Below are positions 20,427-30,090 of a stretch of DNA of 64,000 nucleotides, in pieces. Numbering within the stretch: position 1 is the stretch's first letter; the number at the start of each line of letters is the position of its first letter. The stretch is from Prostheceraeus crozeri (taxonomy: Eukaryota; Platyhelminthes; Polycladida; Euryleptidae), in NCBI GenBank assembly GCA_907163375.1, contig CAJQUW010006842.1:67001-131000 (forward strand), in the 5' to 3' direction. Position numbers and translations under genes: made by a program. Below the pieces are notes generated by a model. It made no database searches. It was not told the DNA's origin and saw only the letters and a program-made list of their open reading frames with translations.

Positions 20427-23400
20427 ATGTCAAGTTCGTCTGATACAGATTTTCAGTTCAAACGTCCAAAACTATCTTGTGCTATACACTGTTCAGATGA
20501 TAGAGGTAGCTTAGTCGCACCTGCTAGTATTGAGTCATGGAGAACCATTCTAAGAGCCGCAGAAATAAGGAACCACACGCCAATACTTGAACTAGCAAGT
20601 GAATGTCCAGACGATAGCTTTCCTCTCATTTTGTATCATAGGAAATGTCGCAGTATATTCACCATGAAGAAAACTCTCGATGGCATTTTAGCTAAAGGTG
20701 AGTCAGAATCAATTGAAGCTTACACTGATGATTCTGAAACATAACGAGTCTTCCAAGTACATCTTTAAGTGAAACAATCAGAAGATCTTGTAGAGGAGAT
20801 CCACAGTGACAAGTATGCAAAGGGTTCCAAAAGTAGAGAGGGTTTAACCAAGTGTAGAGAGCTAAGAGCAGATGATTCAGTGAGGCGTGCAGCTACAGCG
20901 AGAGAAGATTCAAGAGTGTTAGCTATTGTAAGCCGTGAACTTGTTGCTGCCGAAGCACACTATCACAGATCATGTTACCGAATTTATACAAAGTGCTTGC
21001 AAACAAGGCATAGTCAAAATAATGCAACGGTGGCAGAAATAGATTCAACATATTATGAAGCAGAGGAAGCCGCTTTTGAAAAAGTTTTCAAGTCCATTCG
21101 TGAGACTCTTATTGTTTATCCCACTGTCATACCATTTACAGATCAGACGAATATATTGATATCAGAAATGAGGAACTTAGGTCAAGAGGAAATGAGGCAA
21201 TCAACTAAGAAACAGCTGCGAAACAGAATTGAAACAGAGTTTGTCGAAGTATTGCGCATTGTGGCTAAGGAAAATGGACGATTTTGGTATATCCTGATAG
21301 CTTATCCAGAGATAGCTTAGCTAAGCAATGGTTCGAGATTATTGAGGAATTGCACAAACACAAAGCACAGAACACAGAATCCAGTATTTCCAAATGTGCA
21401 CGAGAGATCAGAGATGATGTTCGTAACTTCAATGTTGAGCAAATATGGCCTCCACAAGTATCAGATCTAGAATCAATGGAACATGGGCCCCACTCATTAT
21501 TGAAGTTTTTGAAAATACTCCTCACAGGTTGCACTGATAGCGATTGCGAAGAATCTTTCAATTGTTCTAGAATTCAGCGACTGACTTCATCTTTTAGTCA
21601 AGATATAGTGTACGCTATAACTCACGGCAAAGTTAAGCCAGCCAAACACATCATTTTACCGTTTGCTGTGAAGTCATTGACAGGAAATATTGAGTTGATC
21701 AGCATGTTGAACAGACTTGGCCATGGTGTTTCTTATTCCACATTAGAGGAAATAGATACAGCACTTTGTCTTCAAAAGTTGGTGGTAGGAGATTCAGTTC
21801 CGCTACCGAAGTCGATTAAAAAGGGGGTGTTCACAACTTTAGCTTGGGACAACATTGATAGACTGGAGGAAACATTAAGCGGAGAAGGTACCTCACATCG
21901 GGTAAATGGAATAGCTGTTCAAGCAACAATGTCAGGAGATTTCGAAAACGAAAATTCCCTGCCACTTGTTCCGAAAACCAAAGCAAGGAATGTTGATGTG
22001 ATGAGTATGACGCTTCCAATTTATAACGCCGGTGGGCGAATGAATCCACCAAAGACAAAAACCAATGACCTAGACCTTTCATTAGTCTTTCAAGATTCTG
22101 TAATCATATCTGGTCGATGGCTAGTCAACTGAATAAAAATATTTGTAATTGGACAAGGTTCAATATTCTTACACGAAAGAATATTTCTGTTTTACCGGAT
22201 TCTATAGGTTATTTGCCTACTATAAATGCACCAACAACTCAAATGTCAACCGTGAACGAGATATTGAGGCAATCCATCAACATAATGAACTCCGTTCATA
22301 CGTTGAGTCATATGAGGACTCTTGAGTCATCCAATTTTTCAAATTTCTATAACAAAATCAATAATCAAGAAGAATGTTTAAAATGTTTGAAGCGATTCTC
22401 TGAGTTTCTTATTTTCCTTCGACAATCGAACGGTGAACTGTCAGCATTTTGGATGACGTATGTAGACATGGTTGAAAACCTACTGAGTCTCATCAGAGCA
22501 TCTAGAGAAGGCAACTGGTTACTTCACCTTAGTGCGATAAGATCAATTCTCCCATGGTGTTTCGCGTATGATAAAGTCAACTACTCTAGATACTTGTCTT
22601 ACTATTTCGCTTAAATGACTAACTTAGAGAGCGACCATCCAGACATTTACACGGACTTCATGCAAGGTGGGTTTTCTGTTCAATTAGGAAAACACAATCC
22701 ATTCGGACGAATTCCTGTTGACCAGGCTATAGAAGAAACCGTGAACAAAGACACACAAACGTCGGGTGGAACAATAGGTTTCAGCTAAAAACCTGGGGCG
22801 GTAGCCAGATATTATTTAACATCAGAGATGAGAAGTCAGTATTTACGGCAACTGCGAAATATGGTCGGAGTAAACTCCAGTAATCGTTTCACTCACCCAG
22901 ATCTGCAAGCATCGAGAATCGCAAAGGATAGGTCAAGTGTCAATACTTTAGTAGAGATTATGGAAAGCAGTTGGCTTAATCCCTTGCGATTGCTGGTTCC
23001 ATCTGATATTGTCAGTATCTCATCAGGCTTAGATGTTCCAAAAGAAATAGCTAGCGACCTTCTTAATGCTGGGAAAATTGGTGAAGAATCATATCAAAAA
23101 TTCAAGTGCGAGAGATTAGAAGACCTAACAACAACGAAGTTTCTTGATAGATTAAAACGAAGCAATCTGAAAACTTTTGCAAATATGAGTCAGTGTAACA
23201 AAATCACTCAAAGTAAGGGAAAAGAAATCATTTTAAAAGCCGACAGAAATATCTTTGGAAAACTTATCATCGCATCACAAAACAAAAACCTTGACCTTAG
23301 AGAAGTGCTTAAGCATCCGCTAGGACCCATGCCTTGGTCTTTATCAAATGCCGATGGTTCACTAAGAAAAACAAATAAGTCCTCTCTGGCACGTGATTTG

Positions 23401-24497
23401 GAAAAACTGATAGCTGCTGCGGAGAACGTGAAATTCGATGCCTGCATTGTTGATGGCATGTCAATAGTTCAAAAAATGATGGGTGATGGAAAGGTATTCG
23501 AAGACATTGCGCGTATTCTTTTTCATCAGGTGTTTCGAGAGGCAGGTGACAGCCTTCGAATTGATGTTGTATTCGACGTTTATCGCAATGTGTCAATTAA
23601 GACGGTCGAAAGATTCAGGCGTGGTTCGGACGGCAATAGATGGAAAAATATTGCACCAGGTCACAAAGTATTTCAGTGGAGACGAATGCTGCAAAATTCA
23701 GAAAGTAAGAAAGTGCAATTGGCATTTATTGTAAACCAATGGAGAGGTTCTGAATATCGATGCCTTCTAGAAAACAAGCAGCTTTTTGTTACTGATGAAG
23801 AAATATGCTACTGCATAACCGAAAATGAGTGTTACGACGTTGAAGAGCTTGCATCGAATCATGAAGAGGCAGATACTCGCATGTTTTTACATGCAAACCA
23901 TGCTGATTTGAATGGATTCAACCGTGTCCTTAAAGTAAGCGACGATACGGATGTATTAATTCTCGTCCTAGCACACTGCAGCCAGATTCGATGACACTTG
24001 TTCAAGAAAAGTGGCACTCAGAATAGAACGAAGTACGTTGATCTCACAGCTTTGGCAAGAAGTGTTGGAGATGAAGTATGTGAAGCTCTTGTAGGCCTTC
24101 ACTCACTGACAGGATGCGATACAACAAGTGTATTTGCTGGAAGGGGAAAAATGAGTGCCCTTAAACTTATTAGGCAAGAAGAACCACTCCAGAAGACATT
24201 CAAGACATTGGGCTCCTCTTGGCCTGTCACAGATGAACTGCAGAAGTCCATTGAGTCTTTTGTTTGCAAGCTCTACATGAGATCTTCCACCACGAACGAC
24301 ATAAATCTAATGCGGTATGTGATGTTCTGCTCAAAGAAAGGAGAAATTGAGTCAACCCAGTTACCTCCATGCAGAGACTGCTTGCTAAAACATCTGCGAC
24401 GATCAAATTATCAGGCAGGCATCTGGAGACGTGCTCTGGAGAACAGACCTTATGTGCCGGATCCAAGCAATCATGGATGGAAGTATGATGATGCCGG
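20427..24497 (+). pseudogene. Large multi-domain protein with cysteine/histidine motifs and a FEN1/PIN-like nuclease domain, decayed
   Basis: About 1350 codons that would form one protein. The reading is broken by in-frame stops (20744, 22614, 22788, 23994 and one near 20766) and frameshifts (about 21290 and 22125). The amino part has two similar motifs, LILYHRKCRSIFT and AHYHRSCYRIYTK, likely metal-binding. The carboxy part matches FEN1-type nucleases in order: ACIVDGMSIVQ (~23445, like the first FEN1 Asp), VVFDVYRNVSIK (~23565, like VFDGKPP), NHEEADTRMFLHA (~23855, like EAEAQ), SDDTDVLIL (~23938, like EDMDCL) and LTGCDTTSVFAGRGKMSALK (~24108, like LGCDY...IGPKRA). All acidic positions are kept. 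The correspondence is my reading. The gene type is widespread and repeated in invertebrate genomes and might be the protein of a DNA transposon such as Academ, for which XPG-like nucleases have been reported; I cannot confirm this. Its usual cysteine-rich tail is missing because Harbinger sequence begins after SNHGWKYDDAG. Confidence 0.7.
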
Positions 24498-24549
24498 TAG
24501 GTTATTACGAATAAATACGATCACTTTCATTTGTCATCTTTCTTTTATA

Positions 24550-25484
24550 GGCAGCGATTCCGCTTTACTAAGGCAACGTTTCATTATCTACTCGAACTAT
24601 TCGGAGAAGAATTAACAGCAAGTAGCAAGAGAAATAATCCCGTGTCGCCTGAAATGCAGTTGCTCCTGACTCTACGATTTTTTGCTGCGAACACATTCCA
24701 AATTATCGATGGCGACAGTTTCGGTGTACACCAATCTACAGCCTGTAGAATAGTACATCGAGTGTCCAATGTCATTGCTCTTGTTGCTCGTCGCTTTATT
24801 CGACTGCCAACTTTTCAAGAACGACAAGAAATGGCCGCTGAATTTTTTCGAAAACACAATTTTCCTGGAGTTGTCGGCGTTGTGGATGGTACTCATGTGA
24901 AAATAGACGCCCCTACAACATCCGTTTCGGAGCTCTATCGAAATAGAAAAGACTATTTTTCAATCAACGTACAAGTTGTGTGTGATAGTGATTTACGAAT
25001 AAGAAACATCGTTAGTCGCTGGTATGGCTCTGCTCACGACTCGCGTATTTTCAACGAATCATCTCTACGTGACTTTACTGAGGCCCTACCTCAAGGCTAC
25101 TGGGTTCTCGGTGACTCTGGTTATGGATGTTCAAGTGGACTGCTCACGCCGTTCCTTTGTCCCACAAGTGTTGGACAGGAGGCCTACAACAAAAGTCAAA
25201 AGAGAGCAAGATGTACTGTCGAACGATGTATTGGAGTGTGGAAACGCCGCTTTTCTTGTTTGAAGCATCTTCGGGTCAAAATTGAAAATTGTCCAAGAAT
25301 CATCGTCGCCACAGCAGTGTTGCACAATATTGCAATAATGTGCAACGAGAGAGAGTTTGATGACGAGAAATCAGAAATAGATGAACGCGAGGATTTAATG
25401 ACACCGATGGAATGTCCTGATGAGCGAAGAGGAAATGCAGTTCGGAATTCCGTTGTTGTGAATTACTTTAGCAGCTCCAGTTGA
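24550..25484 (+). CDS. PIF/Harbinger transposase, carboxy-terminal exon
   Basis: An open frame of ~310 residues covering the DDE nuclease. It starts with QRFRFTKATFHYLLELFGEE (the conserved Harbinger entry helix) and a helix-turn-helix around HQSTACRIVHRVSNVI. The three catalytic residues are the Asp in GVVDGTHVKI, the Asp in YGSAHDSRIFNESS, and the Glu in RARCTVERCIGVWKRRF, with LGDSGYG between. The frame seems to begin at a splice acceptor (CATCTTTCTTTTATAG, exon from 24550, phase 2), because no ATG lies upstream. The original amino-terminal exon is not present, and the preceding DNA belongs to the nuclease gene. The partner Myb-like gene is convergent at 25984-26787. Function: cut-and-paste transposition with 3-bp target duplications. 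No stop or frameshift is visible inside. Confidence 0.88.
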
Positions 25485-25983
25485 ATATATGTTGTATCTT
25501 CCGAAATGTAGTATTTTGTGAATCTGTCTATGCGTGAATAAATCATCATCTCCGTAAATCTATTTTGTTTATGTCTGTTAGTCTAAATTTTCCTCTGGGG
25601 AGTCATTTGTTGAGTCAATTGAGTTCTGCAAGATTTCTCAATTGCAATATTTTTCGAAATAATTTTTGTCGCATCTAAAACTATTCAATAATTGGAGAAC
25701 TACTATATCAGCAGCTTATTTCTGAATGACTGAATCTATGCTAGATATGGTGAATTTCAGGTTTTGTTTATCAGAATAAATTTAAAATCTTTCCATTTTC
25801 CAACCCACCTCTAGAATTTGTACAAGTTAAAACACACAATTGATGTCAACAAAATATATTGGGTTGAAAAAAGTCTACAAAGATGAATTACGTAACTGTA
25901 GATCACAGCATCAAAATTCGAGTTTCAAAAATGTATACATGTACATAACGTCAAACAAAGAAACCATCGACCACAAGACTACT

Positions 25984-26787
25984 TTAAGAAAATGTATTTC
26001 CTTTTCCTCTCCAATATTGCAGTTTCAAGTTCAGTATTTCCATTCGTGTGTGATGCTCAGTCTCCGCCAAAGACAATAATCGACTTTGGAATTCATTCAT
26101 CGGTTGTCGCTTTCGGCGTCGTGAATTATTTCGAGTGTTCATGGATCTGTGCATGTTTCCCGCGTTTATTTGTTCCGCTTCGACATGTTGAGACGTTATC
26201 GGACCAGGAGGATTATTTTCTACGTCTTCACTTGAGAGTGATGAAGCTGCCGAGTCCTCCAAATTAGTCGCATGAATACCAATACCTGTTTGAGACTTAT
26301 TCAAGCCGGAAGTTTGTGGCAGATCGGTTGCTGATGAATCTATTGTATATGTTGTCATATCTTGACCACTGTTTGCAGCGAGAATGAATGCGTCGGAATC
26401 GTAGATGTTAAGCAATTCACTGGGAGGATTTAAAGTCTCTTGAGGAATTGTCTGAGCCAATTTTTGTAGCTGTGGCCCCATCACTGATTTTCCCAAGCCT
26501 CCACCTGTCCTTCTTACTTCACGCCGAGTCTCACATAGTGCCCTCTTCAACTCCTTCTTCTTGCGTCTCCAATACTCCTTCAGCTGACAAACAGTTCGAA
26601 TACCCAGCCCCATGGCGTTGAACTCGGAGCATATTTCGTTCCAGCACTCCGTCTTGCGTCTCACCATCGGCCCGTTTGTCGATTTATCTTCCAGAACAGT
26701 GGCACGATCAAGGTCAATGATCTCAAATAAGGCGGCTGATTCTGCCGGAGTAAAGTTCTTAGCGCGCTGTTGCCTTCGACTAGTCAT
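25984..26787 (-). CDS. Harbinger-associated Myb/SANT-like DNA-binding protein
   Basis: An intact frame of 267 residues starting MTSRRQQRAKNFTPAESAAL. Residues ~10-95 form a Myb/SANT-like trihelix: FTPAESAALFEIIDL, then RRKTECWNEICSEFNAM, then RTVCQLKEYWRRKKKELK. A serine/asparagine-rich linker follows and then a basic plus helical tail (RRRKRQPMNEFQSRLLSLAE, MEILNLKLQYWRGK). PIF/Harbinger elements encode exactly such a second protein, which escorts the transposase to the nucleus and the element ends (established knowledge). It is convergent with the transposase, with about 500 bp between the stops. Its promoter faces the element's right terminus at 27.04 kb. Confidence 0.85.
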   Translation of the reverse strand: MTSRRQQRAKNFTPAESAALFEIIDLDRATVLEDKSTNGPMVRRKTECWNEICSEFNAMGLGIRTVCQLKEYWRRKKKELKRALCETRREVRRTGGGLGKSVMGPQLQKLAQTIPQETLNPPSELLNIYDSDAFILAANSGQDMTTYTIDSSATDLPQTSGLNKSQTGIGIHATNLEDSAASSLSSEDVENNPPGPITSQHVEAEQINAGNMHRSMNTRNNSRRRKRQPMNEFQSRLLSLAETEHHTRMEILNLKLQYWRGKGNTFS

Positions 26788-26899
26788 TGCTCATGTGGGA
26801 TTTTCAACTGTCCGCTGTAGCTGCGAGTGTCGACTAAACTATTGTTGAGCTGACGCAGAATGATCACGTAAGTACTATAAATAGAAAAACATCACAATT

Positions 26900-27043
26900 C
26901 TTGTTGGATAAATTAGCCGTCGATGGGTTACTAACCATCGATGACTAAACTTGGTGCATTTACCTTCGGGTTAAAAGAAAACCAACTGGTTAACAAACCA
27001 TAGGATATATCTTTGGTTAAGCTATTGTTGGTGCATATGGCCC
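26900..27043. repeat. Right terminus of the Harbinger element
   Basis: On the minus strand the end reads GGGCCATATGCACCAACAAT, AGCTTAACCAAAGATAT, and further in the words GGTTAACAAACC and CCATCGATGGTTAGTAACC, which form subterminal palindromes typical of Harbinger ends. No matching left terminus was found upstream, consistent with loss of the left half. The 3-bp target duplication therefore cannot be tested. Confidence 0.6.
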
Positions 27044-29042
27044 ATAGTGTTTAGCCAAATCTGTGAACAGTCTTGCTTTGTCATTGATGGGAAGCAAGAA
27101 CGAATGAGATTCATCAAGTGGAGAAAGTAATCTCTGTTATATTCAATCATGTGCAACTGATTAATTTATAAGCTTTTCAAATTCTTGACTTGATTTGACG
27201 GTCTGTGTAGGCCTATATCAGATTTTGTCCCGCATGACCATCCGGCAGGATTTGCACCTCTGTCGATCTTTGACCAGGTGCAGCATTTGCTTCGTTGGGA
27301 GTAGATTGTTGACTGATCGTAGCTGCAGCCACCACGTGATTCGAAAACGCGTTCCGTGAATCATCTCGTGCAGCAGCATTTTCGGCCAACAACTCTCTTC
27401 CATCCTCTCAAATTCACCATTTCTATATTTTGAATCCAATTTTTAGTTGCTGTATGTGTGTTTACCTTATAAACGAATACACTTTACAAGGTTTTCCCAT
27501 GTAGATTACTATTGGTGAAAATTACGAACTTACTGATAAGTAATTCACTGATAATGATCTAATTTTGCGTCAGTATCGAAGTGCAAATTACACCTAATAA
27601 ATGTACCTAATACATCTCGGTTGGTGTCAGGATCGAATACATAAATTGTTTTGCAGGTTGCTTGGTAGTTGATTGGATGGAGGACCCTTCTGCACCATTA
27701 GCAGTATTGGCATTGCCTTGCTCCTATTTCAGTACCAGAAATGAAATCCAAGAACAAGTTTCTATTTATGACTTTGACTATGATGACGATGAATAAATGT
27801 AAAGGATTAATACGATGTTCTGCCTCTTAAAAAACAAACCTTCATGAAGAGTTAAGGTCTTACTGATTCTCACTTTCTATTGCATAGGAAATTACGCAGT
27901 TGATGATAATAGCCTTTGGTGAAGCAGAACGTTACTCTGCACATTTCTTTTCGACAAATCGTGTATTAGATGTATCTAAGTGGGTCAAGCACATGACACT
28001 ACGTCTTCACTAGGATGCAGGTACCTTTGAAAACACTCACTTACTACTCAGAAGTAAGTAGAAATCAACTTCGCAAGAACTTCAAAACTAACTTCTCTTA
28101 TTACTACTAGTGTGAAAAACTCACTTTTTGGCAAAAATTACCATACAGTTAATCAACCGGAGCGACCGGTGCAATGTTGCTCTTACGGCTACTGTAGCAT
28201 CTAGGCGAGTAATATATTACCTCGAAATGTGCAAAACATATCACTTTGCAGTGAATTCTGCATGAGTCTTTTGGAGTCGCTAGGATGTAGGTTCACTTCG
28301 CTTAAAATTTCTCTAAATCTATCAAAAAATTGCCAGAGAAAAAAACAACAATCGAAGACTCATTGAAGATATATACTTCATGTTGTATTGAGTGATTCGG
28401 AGTATCCCAAATCTCAGAAACGGCAAAATGTGTGAAAGAACAATGTTCCTCCTCAGCCGGTGTAATAGCCGCGTGACCGAAAGTGTACTGACGCAGCCGG
28501 TGTCACTGCATAGCTAAAAAGTCAATAACAACAGTGATTAAAAAAATCAGTCCTATTTCCAAGATTGCGGATTGTTCGTCATCCACAAATTCATTTTACC
28601 ATGACATGATCATGCGACCTTGGAATTGAATTAGTTAGTTGATGACATCATTACTTCTAATGTTTATGACAAAAATTCCGGAGAACCCTTATAAGTAAAA
28701 ACACATCAAACTAACAAAAATTTATTTTTATTGAATGCAAATACAGCTAACATCACACGATGTTGATCTGATAACGACTAATGTATATATATCCAAGTTT
28801 AAGCTGGAAAGCAACATTGGTATCAGCTTTATTTTATAGCAGCTGGGATATTTAAAATTCCGCTATTAGTGTAACCATAATGATATCAGAGACATGAATA
28901 GAAAACATTGCGAAAATATTTAAACAATTCATTTCGTGAGCATGAAAATCTCATGACGCTTTGCCACTCTTGGTATTGCCAAAATTGAATAATTTCCTAT
29001 CTGGCTCATGGACTATCTGTGATGTGCCATTTCGATATTAAG
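27044..29042. other. No clear gene; possible piggyBac relic at 27218-27439 (minus)
   Basis: The 27218-27439 minus-strand frame ends with LLPTKQMLHLVKDRQRCKSC and VMRDKI, which loosely recalls the cysteine-rich carboxy end of piggyBac transposases (RC..C...R). No catalytic part is present, so this is tentative. A 39-codon frame from the ATG at ~27678 ends in an acidic YDFDYDDDE and is not recognised. The rest is AT-rich non-coding sequence. Confidence 0.25.
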
Positions 29043-29047
29043 GTTGC

Positions 29048-29187
29048 TGTGATGTTTATCTGTACTAAATATATATGTTATCATGGATTGTAAACATTTG
29101 AATATGTGTTTCAATAGAAAAGTGAACTTCGCACTGGACTCTTGACTTCTGTATATTTCAACATGTACCTTTTATAGAAGAGTCACA
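29048..29187 (+). repeat. 5' LTR of the Gypsy element
   Basis: Begins TGTGATGTTTATCTG and ends GAGTCACA (TG...CA). The TATATATG near 29070 could serve as a TATA region. Very short for a Ty3/Gypsy LTR. Confidence 0.93.
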
Positions 29188-29188
29188 G

Positions 29189-29206
29189 TGGCGTCACGAG
29201 CAGGAT
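29189..29206 (+). promoter_or_regulatory. Primer-binding site of the Gypsy element
   Basis: TGGCGTCACGAGCAGG follows the LTR after one base. The TGG start pairs with a tRNA CCA end. Which tRNA is used cannot be said by eye. Confidence 0.7.
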
Positions 29207-29305
29207 TATATTTTCTGGCTGCACAATTGATTTATATATAGGATATATATATACATAGAATTATTTGTTTATGAGAAAGGACATAACTTCAGCCGGTTTT
29301 CGAAA

Positions 29306-30090
29306 ATGTCAGTTTTAGGCAAACCTCCTAAGGATCTGTCAGTATCAGGTTCCCCAGAAGAGTTTCAGCGTAGGATAGACAATTTTAAGAACTACCTCAG
29401 TGTAGTAGAAATAAGTTGCAAGTTCGATTCTCCACAGAAACACGCGTTGCTTCTTAATTGCATCGGGGAAGATGCCGTTAGAGTAATCGCGGGGTTAACA
29501 TATGATGTTAGCACAGATCCATATGGAAAGCTTATAGATGCGTTGAACTCATATTTTGTTCCCAAGTGCAATCTTACTTACGAGAGGTATCGTTTTAGGA
29601 AGCTTGAGCAAGGTACCGGTCTCCGGTCACGTCGTTCGTGAATGAGTTGCATATTGTCGCGAAAAAATGCGATTTTGAAAACAAGACAATTGATACTGTA
29701 GTTAACCAAAATATAAGGGACCAGTTGATACTAGGAATCAATTCGGATGAACTTCGTCGGAGACTTTTGTCGATTAACAACCTGACATTGGACCAGGCAG
29801 TTACACATGCAATCACGTTTGAAAGTACCAGTGAGAAGATAGAGGAAATGAAATCTAGAGATAAGCCAACTGAGCATGCGCCGAGAAATTCTGGAATTCT
29901 TGCTGTCAGATCCCGCAGTAATTCACCACAGAATAGGTTGTCCAGTGACTTTAGGCGAAGTGTTAGATTTAGTTCGCCACGCCGAAGTGAACAAGACCAG
30001 AGAATCATCTGCAATTACTGCCGGCGACCCGGTCACATTAAGAGGAACTGCTTTAAGTTGTTGCGCATGCAGCAGCCAAAGAGAGATTCC
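29306..30090 (+). pseudogene. Gypsy Gag (capsid-like region and zinc knuckle), one frameshift
   Basis: The ATG at 29306 opens a capsid-like segment (PEEFQRRIDNFKNYLSV, then SPQKHALLLNCIGEDAVRV, then NLTYERYRFRKLEQ), the region seen in Gypsy Gag. Near 29600 one indel shifts the frame, and the protein continues as SFVNELHIVAKKCDF...IRDQLILGI in the next frame, through a serine/arginine-rich stretch to a single CCHC knuckle, CNYCRRPGHIKRNC, at about 30010-30050. The shift lies inside the capsid fold and not at a gag/pol boundary, so it is more likely damage than programmed frameshifting. Confidence 0.85.

Noticed and set aside
29590-29645. Programmed gag-pol frameshift
   Set aside because: The shift lies inside the capsid region, upstream of the zinc knuckle, so it does not separate Gag from Pol.
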